Origin: Mucor racemosus
Lineage: Eukaryota > Mucoromycota > Mucoromycetes > Mucorales > Mucoraceae
Length of the DNA stretch: 64,000 nt
Assembly: GCA_027405735.1 (NCBI GenBank)
Contig: JAPEHQ010000001.1
Location: 744,001 to 808,000 of the forward strand
Reading direction: 5' to 3'
Under the pieces are notes generated by a model that saw only the letters and a program-made list of their open reading frames with translations, had not been told where the DNA came from and searched no databases. Below are positions 1 through 10,627 of this stretch, in pieces. Made by a program: the position numbers and the translations under genes. Numbering within the stretch: position 1 is the first letter of the stretch; each line of letters opens with the position of its first letter.

Positions 1-830
1 GATATTGTCACACTTGACATCAATCCCTTATGATCAATTCTCTGCTTGATTTACCTATTAAAGTATTAAATCAATAACAATGTACTCAAAACTAGAAGAT
101 TACTAAATATAAATCCATTTAAGTCTGATGATACAGTATCCAAGTTCTCCAAATCACTATAAATATCCTCATACTTTTTCAATTATTTTAAATCTTCAGA
201 AATCTGTTGTAATAAGTGTTTAGGATAGACTAGATTAACGAGCATTAGGGATTGCATAATGGAAATAGGATTGATGGTATCATTCACTTTTAGAGTTTTA
301 AATGGATTATCCAGACGTGGTCGTAGATGGGGGAGATACTGTATGATGAATGATGCTGTAAACTTTATTTCAACATTGGGAATAGGTATGAATGGTTTTG
401 TGTCAATTAATCCAAGGATTGGTATATTCTTTAAGAATCAGCCAACTAGGAATAGGTATGGGACACTCTACAAGAGCTGATTCATGATGTAGAAGAATCT
501 TTAAGTCTATTGTTCGTTCAAGAATATTTTGTATATACTTAACTTTGAATCTCTTGCTTTTACTGGCTCTGGTCAACTTGGATATCCATCCAATATCCGC
601 GCTCCTAAAACATATAAATACATGACCCATTATACATTTGATTAGAGCTTATCTTATTTTTTCTTTAAGAAATATACGCAATAATAAATATAATAAATTT
701 TGATTTTAATTCTTGGACTTTATTTCGTATATCTGAACAATAAAAACGTTAGCTGATTATAATTGTATTTCTACTGCTTTTATTATTACATTTTTTTTTA
801 TTTTAGTAAACAACTTTGTTATTTACTGCA
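1..830. repeat. T repeat, LTR-like, with a secondary insertion
   Basis: Positions 1-214 and about 736-830 match, in inverted orientation, a continuous repeat at about 48450-48760. The stretch of about 520 bp between them (about 215-735) is absent there, so it is an insertion. A possible 5-bp duplication AATAA borders it, but this is weak. The right end reads ...TTTACTGCA and abuts an LTR fragment. A short open frame on the minus strand (403-630) lies inside the insertion; I do not recognise it. Probably a decayed LTR or a non-autonomous element; the superfamily is not determined. Confidence 0.55.
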
Positions 831-955
831 GGCCATACGTTTATATCCAAATAAACGATATCTTGTTTTTATTATGCAGTTGAGGAACTGATTCATTACT
901 CATTCTCTTTTAATTGTACTCTTTTTTAAGTATTATTTATCAAACCTGAAAATAT
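831..955 (+). mobile_element. Fragment of LTR family B (R-U5 part)
   Basis: Closely matches the 3' quarter of the complete solo LTR at 23780-24311, including AAACGATATCTTG and the end CCTGAAAATATACG. The U3 part is missing. It directly abuts the dynein-like fragment of the CACTA-type copy that begins near 956. Confidence 0.65.
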
Positions 956-961
956 ACGATT

Positions 962-1560
962 TTGACATTTATCGTAAGACGGGCTGATGATACGTTTGAT
1001 ACTACTGTAGATAGAACCAGTCAATTTGGTTTATCTGATTTGAATGCAAATACCGAGGAACCATTTGTAAATTGTAAGTACTTAAGATTGTTCTGGTAAA
1101 GCATTGCATAAATTGGCTTGGGACAAAGAGGGTAAAAGGTGGCAATAGGTGATGTGAACTGCTGGCAGTCTTTCACACATCAAATTGAGTTAGTAATGAA
1201 TAACATGAATCTGGTGTGAGAACCAAGATTATGAAATATAGAAACTTAACTATAATTTAAAATCACAAACAACAATTATAGATAATTGTATAACCTGAAT
1301 TAGTAATTGCTGATCGCTTTTCCCATCAGCTTTAAAACCAAAAAGATCAAATTACTGCATTAGTAATTTGAATTAGACATTTAATATAAATACCACAACA
1401 ATCCATCGATTAGATTAATAGTTGCTTTACTTTATACCTTTAATAAACTTAGTAGAAGAGTTATAATTATATTTCCTATCGCTTTTTATAATTATGTTTT
1501 TGTAGCAATAGGTTCCAGTGATGGCCATGTTTATATTTATGATTATTATGATATTGGAGA
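962..1560 (+). pseudogene. Captured dynein intermediate chain fragment, copy 1
   Basis: Two exon-like pieces separated by an intron (donor GTAAGT) read DLNANTEEPF and then, after the GT..AG gap and around an insertion, ALHKLAWDKEG and SSDGHVYIYD with IGE close behind. In order and spacing this resembles the last WD40 blades of cytoplasmic dynein intermediate chains, which end in LWxLNxDTEVP, ALN+xxW and GDSEGxxxxYDVGE. Copy 1 is broken by the 354-bp insertion at 1151-1504 and has extra bases in the YD-IGE part, so it cannot be functional. The family call is from memory of the motif and needs a profile search. Confidence 0.6.
1151..1504. mobile_element. 354-bp insertion with 9-bp target-site duplication
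   Basis: GCAATAGGT occurs at 1142-1150 and again at 1505-1513. The uninterrupted sequence is present in the family R copies at 25.6 and 51.0 kb. The insert starts GATGTGAACTGC, contains AATATAAATACC and ends TTTTTGTA. No clear terminal inverted repeat is seen. The superfamily is unresolved: the 9-bp duplication suits a Mutator-like element, but a retroposed fragment is also possible. Confidence 0.55.
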
Positions 1561-3038
1561 GGTAAGATTAAAACTCAATGTAAATCACCTCTAGCCCATT
1601 AATTATCAAGTAAGACTATATTATCATCAAATAAACTACCACACAATATTAGCATGTATAAAGATTTACAGTAATAAGCTTGAATTAAGTGGGTACAACA
1701 TCGTAAATTCTTGAAAAAGTTCTCAAATATTATAAAATCTCTGATTTTTAAGACTTACAAGGCTCATAAGCGGAATATTAATTTAGAAAATTATTTTTGT
1801 CCAGATCATCAATTTTGACATTTTTTTTTTTTTTTTTTTGGTTTTGCAAATATAGAGTTAATTATACTACCAATCATAAAAACAAAAAATGTACACATAT
1901 GCAGAATTTAGCGCTCTATTTGCTCAATAAAAAATAATAAACATTTTTATTGCAAAATATAACATGAAAATCCTTTAATCAAAAAACCATTTTTGGGCCA
2001 AAAATGCTAAGTTTCATTACTTAACATTTAATATTAAGCTTTTATAAAATGTGTATGAGTTATGGCTACAATTTCCTCTCACAATGTAGTATATTTAAAC
2101 GCTGATTTTGGTATCAAAATTTGATTTTTCTGTTTTTTGATGAAAATCACGAGTGTTGGTAAGGATAAAATGATCCCCAGAAATGTCCGCTACAAAATCT
2201 GAATTTTCAGACCGTACGTGCTTAAATATAAGAAAAGTTATAAAAAAAAACGCTTTTTTATTTAAAATTTAGATATACTACTGTACATATTATAGTATGA
2301 GAGGCTTAGTCGTTCAATCTTGCTATGCCCAATTATGGCGTCGCTCTACGTGTTCACTTTTGCAACTTTTTAATGAATGTATGATATGACAGACGGTTTT
2401 TCTGGTAGACAAATGTATGTTTCTATAATAACAGATATTGCCTATTTTATTTAGTTTATGGTTGATGCGCTTTAATGCTGCTTTTACATTGGTTAAAATG
2501 TGCAATTTAGCAGGGTTTTAATTGTTCTAAATAATGTAAAGCCCTGAAAACCCTTTTCTACGTGTGTTGTTTCTCTCTTTTAGTTTTCATATTCCAAGGA
2601 TTTATTCACCGTTTGATAAGGCATATCAGACTATCACGCTGGTATTCCTTTCTTTTATCTGAATGCGCATGCTAACATAAGGGACTAATAATGTTTTTAA
2701 TATAAGTAGCAGCCTATATTAGAGATTGATATTTTTATTTAACCACGTTCTAAGATTAAATCTCATTATTTATTACTGTATTGTTGGATGTATTTCTTGA
2801 TTACCGATCAAAACGAAGGCAATGATATTTATATCTACTCAATGAAAAGCTAGAGCTGCCTACAAACCCACGAAATGTTCCAGAAAAGTGATAAAATTTC
2901 AAATGATTTAGAAACACAAAAAAAAAATAATTTAATGTATTGCCTAATAAATAACATAGTATTGATCGTAGCTATAATTGAAAACAAATCTTTTTACAGC
3001 TGACAATCGTAAACTAAAATAGTAAGTTTAAAGAAGGC

Positions 3039-3379
3039 TGATTTATCAGAATATGTTTAGGTTAAATAAAAACTAGAAATTTAATCAAGTAAAGAGATAT
3101 TGTTTATTGGAATGAAATTAATAGGGCTTATATACTATTTGATTTGGGGAACTAATGATGTGATAAGGTAGTTTAGATGTTATTTAGTAGTAATGTGTCA
3201 TGTTGGTGGTGTATCATATTGGAATATCGCACTGGAGTATCATGCTTCTATACCATGCTTCTATACCACGCTTTTAGGAGCATGGTATAGTTAATATTCA
3301 ATTAAGTAACTTTTGGTTCGAATTTGTTATTGTTTATTTTCTTGGATTTGACATGATCCGGTTTAAGAATGATACATCA
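3039..3379 (-). mobile_element. Solo LTR, family D, TSD AAGGC
   Basis: 341 bp, starting TGATTTATCAG and ending GATACATCA. It is flanked by perfect 5-bp duplications AAGGC at 3034-3038 and 3380-3384. The empty site is preserved in the family R copy near 52580, where the sequence runs without the insert. It matches 20922-21239 in the opposite orientation, which has the TATA-like sequence TATATAAACC. Confidence 0.8.
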
Positions 3380-3515
3380 AAGGCTAATTTGTTTAAATTT
3401 TATGTGTGATAAGTGATAAAGTAACATCTATAATCTTAGATTTGGCTTCCGCATAAATTTAAGCAGTAAGTGCTATTCAAATTTATGATCGAGCAAAAAC
3501 CATTGTTGCTGTAGA

Positions 3516-5050
3516 CATTGGCTGTATTATGCTACATATTCCTAAATTTATTCCATACCTCACAAAAGACTCAAAAACACGTAAAATCCACTACTTTTTC
3601 CTTGGAAACTGGATTTCACTTTTCATCGCTGCTATACTTTTTTTTCACTAAATAACACCAAGAACAAACTATATGCTAATGTACCTGAGATGTTCACCCT
3701 TAATCCAAAAATGAGTATCCGGAAATATCCTATTTGTTGCAGTTGGTATTAATTTTTCAGGTTTTTACGCGCATTCCACTGCTGTTGCATCCACAGATCT
3801 GGGTGCATTCCTTGGTTAAGATTACGACACAGTTTGATATGTTAAGTTCTACATTGCTGTGTATTATGTTATGAAGCTCCGTGTATGCAGGAATATGGAC
3901 CTAGTGTGTTTCACCTAGATTTGATTGGATATATGTATATATATAAATAGACTCATTTAAACAGGTCATATAATTAGAGAATGTGAATATAAAAGAAGAT
4001 AGTTCGATCTTATAATAAAGTTCTTTAGTTTTAGTGTGCTCTTTCATTTTATAACAGTTTTCCTTTATTTTTATTAAATGATTTAGTACATATTTTAGCT
4101 TTGAGATTAATATAATCTCCTGGCGTAACAACTGCTAAAGAATTGAAAACTTTGAGGCTTCATATCTCTAGAAATAATTAAGCTATACTAACACTCTTTA
4201 ATAATAAAACTTACTTGTTTTAAAGTGCTATATAACATATTCAAGTATAAAAAAAATTCTGAACACCTTTATTTTTTTTCATTTTTTTTTGGCATTTTTG
4301 TAGTAGATTTCAAAATATTTGTTAAATTGAGTAGCAGTTTTTTTTTACTCATGTCATCAAGCTCGTTGAGCTCTCTCGGATCTAATTTTGGTTTTTTTTA
4401 AACTATTAATTTTTCGTGGAAATATTCTCAAAAATGTGTACAAAAATATACTTTCATTTCTAGCTTCCATTTCCCCCTTGTATACCCTCCTCCCAAATTC
4501 TGAATCTGAAAAAAATGTGGACAAAAATGTGGTTTTCTCTACGAAAAATGCAGCTAAAAAATTCCACAATAGCTCGAACGATAGATAATGTTTGTGCGCA
4601 TCATGCGCATTAGTTATATTTTAAATATCTTATAAAATGTAATGTATATCTTCAAAAGACTTCCAAAATTTCAATTGCATTTTACGCAAAATATAATGTG
4701 AAACATTTATTTTAATTTTATTTTGATGGATGCAGAATCCAAAACTGTACAAAAACTATTTAGTACGCTAGGTCGACTTACCTTTTAGTTCACTAGCTAT
4801 AAAGCAATTGTGTTTTTTTGTCATTTTCTGATCAATTTGTCATCAAATCGATTTTGAAGCCCAGTTAGCATAGGGTTAAGCTGTAATACGAGCTATTATT
4901 TTGATTATCTCAACGAAAAATCAATATTTTTTGCTGAAACAAAAAATGTAGAGTAGTTTGCAGTTAAATCGATCTTGCGAATACAAAAAATTAACATCTC
5001 AATTTAGGTGCTTAATTTTTTACAATAGATTTTAGGTCAATATTAGACCA
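3516..5050 (+). repeat. S repeat, copy 1
   Basis: One of five long copies of the same AT-rich repeat (also at about 19.8, 27.4-28.6 inverted, 47.2 and 56.9 kb). Landmarks are CTCAAAAACACG, TTTTTACGCGCATTCCACTG, ACTTTGAGGCTTCATATC, TCGTTGAGCTCTCTCGGATC and GATTATCTCAACG. No terminal inverted repeats or target duplication could be fixed. Short open frames occur but are interrupted in other copies. Confidence 0.7.
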
Positions 5051-6799
5051 GTGTACTTGTATTCTGGTATTGTTTCTTTTATTTTCGGACAGATATCAAT
5101 GGTCTATAGAAGAAGGTACATAGTCTTTGAAGATTTGACGTAATTTGACTCAATATCTGGCGAAAAAATTCGAAAACCATATGAAAACCATCCGAAATTT
5201 TCTTTTTTTAACTGTAAAAAACGATAATAAAAACTCTATCTCGGCAAATTATGCTCCTAATATATAACTTTTGACTTTGCATGAGAGTAGGTGCACATCT
5301 TTGACATGATGACCTAAAAGGGCAATGCTTACAACGTACTGCATGTCAAGAAAACTATCGCCAAAGCGCACCTATAGCTTACTGCGCACTTTTGTTGAAA
5401 CCAACAAAAATACAATCTCTATAAATACAGATCCAAGTAAGCTGCCACTCTACATGGACATGCAAAGAAACCCATAAGTAAGCACAAACCTTTTTTTTTG
5501 AGGGAGGGAGGGGATATGAAACTCTGTTTTCTACAGATGTATCAAAATCAACGAACAGCATTTGGTAGTTATTTTGACATTGTAAATATATACTTTAATA
5601 AAGCATGCCTCAAGTTACTTGTTTGGGTGTTTCTTGCTATTATACCTCAACCCTGGAAAACTCAAATGACTGATTTTTCATAAAAAAAGAAGCTATTACA
5701 TTCTCTATAATTATAAATGAGTACTTTGCCTGATTTTAAGATTGAAATTATGCGAAATGCACAAGTGAATGAACGTTTGATTCTCCCTAAGTTTACTATA
5801 ATTTAACAAATTTTGTGTATACAATTGCAAATTCCGATGTATTATTTTGCATCCAAGAATATCAATGCTATGTTATAGTGGATCAAGTTATGTGTAGATA
5901 TTCATTTAATGGTTACATTATATTTTCAAGCAATATTAACATCAGTTTATATTCCTAATCTTTCAAAATGATGGCACTCTCTTGAATTGGCTATTCCGAT
6001 ATTGAAAAAATTATGCATAATTTATTTGTTTGTCTATAGCTTGTTTCATTTAGTATATTATCTTTGTGCAAATGCGAAAAGATCAATTGCAGGAACCTTG
6101 AAAACTAGAAGTTCATCCACGTTTAGTGTTTTTCGAATATTAATCTTAAAATTATTGCTTTTTTTCCGAAATAAACACAAAAACTTCAAATCGATCAAGG
6201 ATATACTGCATGGAAATTAAATAAATGATGTTTAGAGTTTCTATTAATTTTTGAATAATCTTTATGCATAGATTAGAAGAGCAATCATCATCAATGGACA
6301 TCCGATTTCAAGGTTGTCTCTAGTTTAAATGAATGCCCTAACGCTAAATTATTATATATTCCAATGTTCGATACCTGTCTTATTGTATCTTATTGTGGTC
6401 TGTTTGTTTGTTGCTAATATCAACTCATTTTTATTTCATGAAATGTGTCTATTCTATGCTGAATAAGTTGCGCCCAAAATGTCATCAATGTATCATTATG
6501 TACTATATCAGAGACAAAGCTATATATACATACATTATCATATGATAGCGATCATGTAGATCATTCTCTAAATATAATTTAGCCAAGGTTTCACAAATTT
6601 GCATTGATTTGATTTTATAATAGTAATTTCCTGGTAACAGCAGGACATATTGCAATTTTAGAATTGTGTTTGTTTTTTAACTAAGAAAATTATACAAAAA
6701 AAAAAAAAAAAAACTCGGCATGTTATTTTTAAATATATAATTTTCCATATATTTCCTTTTTTTTTCTTCCCTCCACATATTTAATGAATTGAATAGAAA
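5051..6799. other. AT-rich intergenic region
   Basis: No gene, RNA or clear repeat was recognised. The short open frames at 5379-6220 lack supporting motifs. The last 100 bp, with T- and A-runs, should hold the promoter and 5' UTR of the GH16 gene. Confidence 0.5.
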
Positions 6800-8022
6800 A
6801 TGTTCATTTGGCCTATTTTGTTCGTGGTGGTAGTTTTCAGTCATATTGGTCATGCTCAAAAATCTCAAAATAACAACATCGATCCAACAACGAAACAGAG
6901 AACAATTAATTTAAGTGATGCAGTAATTTGCGATTGTGGATTTGAAGATGAAAACCATAATTTATGGACAGATGTCTGGTACGCAGATTATGGATTATAT
7001 AAATCAAGTTTACAATATGATCCCCATTATCTTGTCATGGATTATACAGTAGGAGCAAAACATAAAGATACCCTTGAGCGAGTATTTTCACCTAGTAATG
7101 TTAAATTGACAAATGAAGGCGGCATTACTCTATCTGTCAAGAAAAACGGCGATGGTAAGTATACTTCTGCGGCAATTGGAACAAAAAGGTAAAAGTTTGC
7201 CCAAATTTGTATCATTTTTGAAACTGATTTTTTTTTTTTTTTTTTTCAAGAAACGACTTTTTATATGGTACTTATCGTGCTCGTATGAAGACAAGTAATG
7301 TTGCTGGTACTGTAGCAGCTTTCTTCTATTATCGTAACGATACTAGCGAAATCGATATGGAATCGCTTAGTAAATTTCAGGATCCTTATAAGACTTATTT
7401 CGCAGTTCAACCTCAAATTTATGATAACGGTGCAGCTTCCCCATTAACGAATGAAAAGCATGATTTGCAATTCAACCCAACCGAGGTAACATATTAAATG
7501 TATTCTACTATTTTATAATAATTACACGCATAGTAAAATATATATATAATACTAGGATTATCATGAATATAGATTTGATTGGTTACCCAATTCAGTTAAA
7601 TTCTACATTGATGGTACATTTGTACGTGAAATGACAACCAATATCCCTGATTCTCCTGGTAGAATTCTTTTGAATCACTGGACAGACGGGAATCCTTATT
7701 TCAGTGGCGGTCCCCCTACTGAAAATGCAGATTTGAATGTTTCGCACCTTAATTTATTTTTCAATTCCTCCGAAAGCAAATCTCCTCCATCATGTAGTAG
7801 ATCAAAAACACCATGTCAAATCTCTGGTAAAACAATATAAACTAATTCAATGCTGTTATGGTCGTTGCTAATATTATATAACAACACTTACTAGATATTA
7901 TGAATAGACATCTCTTACCTGGTTCTGATGTAAATCAAATCTCAAATGCTTTGATGACAACGCCTAGATCATCGTTTGGTTGTTTAATTATGACGCTTTT
8001 ATTGGGTTTCATCTTTTTCTAA
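6800..8022 (+). CDS. GH16 cell-wall glycosidase/transglycosylase with C-terminal GPI-type tail
   Basis: Model: exons 6800-7188, 7251-7485, 7556-7826 and 7895-8022, giving 340 aa. Residues 1-19 form a signal peptide (hydrophobic run ILFVVVVFSHIGHA). The lectin-like GH16 fold follows, with catalytic motif SEIDMES containing the two glutamates and aspartate of the ExDxxE signature near residue 170, and downstream YHEYRFDW and KFYIDG typical of the family. The fourth exon is inferred: intron GTAAAA..CTTACTAG keeps the frame and adds a tail ending in the hydrophobic segment CLIMTLLLGFIFF, as expected of a GPI-anchor signal; without it the protein would stop at 7840. This arrangement (signal peptide, GH16, GPI tail) is that of CRH/Utr2-type enzymes that link chitin and glucan at the wall. 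A secreted beta-glucanase is the alternative. Confidence 0.85.
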
Positions 8023-8606
8023 GGAAAAAAATTTGATCTATTTTCTTCCTGAGACTTTATGTAATAAAAAAAACGTCATTCTGTAAACCCCTCCCCCTTG
8101 ATCAGATTTGCTGTTCTTGTCTTGAATGTTTCTTACAATTAATGAATATCATGTCTATTAACAATATACAACAAGGAGAAATATAACATGATCAAATCAA
8201 TAATTTAGTCCTAACCCTAATCTTATCCCGAGATTCATCTATTTGTGTGATCAATTTGATTCAACGTATTACAATATAAGGTATGTAGAAAATAAAGCTG
8301 ATCTTTAAAAAGCTTCCACAAACTTTCGAATCACTCATCTTATCCTGTAAATCATCCCGAAATGTTTTCTTTTTCCCGGACCTCTCTAGCTCTTGATAGG
8401 CTGAGAATGTTGACAGATCGAAAAATTTGTTCAAAGCAAATGGGTATAAAATTCCCCAGCATGTCGACGGTTCCGATCATGTATCTTACTTTCTCAAAAT
8501 AACTCTTTTTAAATCAAATTAAAAAAACAAAAAGTAATGAATATCTTGTTCTATTTGAACTAATCTACAAAAAAAATAATATCTATTTAACTGTTAAATT
8601 TACATA
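8023..8606. promoter_or_regulatory. Intergenic region between GH16 and MFS genes
   Basis: Contains an AATAAA-like signal after the GH16 gene (near 8289) and an A-rich 5' leader before the MFS start at 8607. No repeat recognised. Confidence 0.35.
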
Positions 8607-10627
8607 ATGACAATTCAATCTGGCCCTGGCCCTGAAGAAAATGATAAAAAACTGCAATTGACAGAATTAAGTGCTTGTACTCATACCACATTGAAAGATG
8701 TAGATACAGTGTCTTTAAAATCAATTTCAAAGCAGAATGATAACTCTTGGTCTCCATCCTCAAAAAAGCATCATCAACATGATGAAGATGATAGATTTAC
8801 ATCAGCATCTACGGTATATCATCGTAAAAAGAATCAGTTTGCTGCTATAAAAAAGTTCTTTTCTCATGCAATGGGTGATATTTATGCTGATGATAATCCA
8901 AGAGAGTATTCTAAATTAAGAAAAAATACTATTATAATGATTGTTGCTTTCAGTGGTATTAGTGGGCCTATTGGAAGTATGATTTATATGCCTGGTTTAA
9001 CTCAAGTACAAGATTCTCTAAATGCATCAACTGCTGCGATCAATGGTTCTGTATCTGCCTATGTCATTTTTACAGGCATTGCAGTATGTAACTTTTATTT
9101 TTCGTATATTAAATCAAATCGCTAATACACTTTCTGTTTGATAGCCTTTATTTTGGGCTAGTATGAGTGATACTTATGGCAGAAAACCCATGTACGTTTA
9201 TAGTCTAATAATTAGTGTTATCGCTTCCATCTTGTGTGCTGTATCTCGAAATGCTGCAATGCTTATCGTATTTCGTGCGTTACAAGCCGTGGGATCGAGC
9301 TCTGGTCAAACATTAGGTGCCGGTGTCATTGCTGATACCATAGAGGTAGCAGATCGCGGTAAAGCGTATGGTGTTTTCTATATCGGGTATGCGAATAAAT
9401 TATAGATAGCATTGTATAATAATGAATAACTTTTTAAAATTTAGTCCTCTATTAGGTCCAGTTATTGGTCCTACAGTAGGCGGTGCTCTTTGTCAGTACC
9501 TGGGATGGCAATCAACGTTTTATTTTTTGGCGATTATTGGATTTGTGCTACTACTGATGGTGTTGGTTCTTTTGCCTGAAACTGTGCGCAGAAAACGAGT
9601 AGAAATGCTCACAAGTGATGAAAGCGGCCAAGAAATCGTTCAAAAAATCGAGAAATTTCAAGCTTTAAAAAATTTAAAAACTGTTTTTACACCCATGCTG
9701 GTCATGTTGGGAGATCCTACCGTTCTCGTTATCACATTTTATAATACTGTTATCTTTTCTTGCCTCTACTTTCTTGTAAGTTTTGATTATTGTGTTTACT
9801 TGCATAATCTCACCTGTCTCAATGCTACTATTTATAGACGCCCACAATTACAGAAACATTTGAAAATTTATATGGATATAGTTCCACTGTGGTTGGCCTT
9901 TGTTACCTTGTCTTTGGTTTTGGCTTGATGTGTGGATCTGTAAGCAGTGGGCGTTATGCAGATTACATTGTCAGAAAGCTACGTGAAAAGAACGGACCTG
10001 AAAATGTTTATCCTGAATTAAGATTAAGAGCTGCATTTCCTTCATTTGCTCTTATCCCGGTTGGCTATCTTATCTATGCCTGGACAACTGAAAAGGGTGT
10101 AGGTGTGTATGCTCCATTAATTGGTCTGTTTATTTGTAAGTGTTTTTTGTATGAAGTTTATTTTCATCTTGATTTTTATGTTAATTTTTGATTTCCATAT
10201 AGATGCATTGGGACAAATGAGTGCTTTCACACCTACATCAGTTTATCTGGTCGATTCTAAACCTGGTCGATCTGCAACTGCTGTTGCTATTAATAATTGT
10301 ATTCGTTCAATTGCAGCCGCAATCGCAACAATTTTCTCGACTCAATCTGTTGAAGCTGTTGGTACAGGTGTCTTATTTTCCATCTTGGCAGCAATCAACC
10401 TTGTGAACTGCCTTACTCTCGTTGCAGTTATGATATGGGGCAAAAGGTGGAGAGAGAAATTCGAAGAAAGAACAGGTACAGATCCTGCTGCTACTATTAC
10501 TAGCGATACCGCCATTACTACAGCTGAAAAATATAATAAAGAAATGACCCCACTGGAAAACGAAGAGGCTAAAAGCGAATACAACGAGGAGCTTGCGATT
10601 GTCCATTCAAGAATGAGTCAAGTTTAG
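8607..10627 (+). CDS. MFS drug:H+ antiporter-type transporter (DHA1-like)
   Basis: Model: exons 8607-9083, 9145-9386, 9445-9775, 9838-10135 and 10203-10627, giving 590 aa. A cytosolic N-terminus of about 105 residues rich in S/K/H precedes the first membrane segment (IIMIVAFSGISG). MFS motif A appears as SDTYGRKP in the loop after TM2, followed by FRALQAVGSSSGQTLGAG. The antiporter-type motif C is seen in PLLGPVIGPTVGGAL with WQSTFYFLAIIGF after it. A central loop of about 70 residues links the two six-helix halves. The C-terminal tail is acidic and cytosolic. All four introns are 58-67 bp with clear GT..AG ends, and the frame is unbroken. The DHA1 assignment rests on motifs A and C; substrate unknown, with multidrug or polyamine export the usual range for such proteins. 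Confidence 0.88.

Larger units (their letters stand above)
956..3515 (+). mobile_element. CACTA-type family R, copy 1, truncated
   Basis: Shares about 2 kb with the complete element at 22621-26884 (inverted) and with 49450-53241. It starts in the dynein-like fragment and runs to about 3515, where S-repeat sequence takes over, so neither terminal inverted repeat is kept. It contains a 354-bp insertion (1151-1504) and a solo LTR (3039-3379). No transposase frame is visible. Long oligo-A/T tracts and the AAAATCAAATTTTGATACC region are shared by all copies. Confidence 0.65.
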
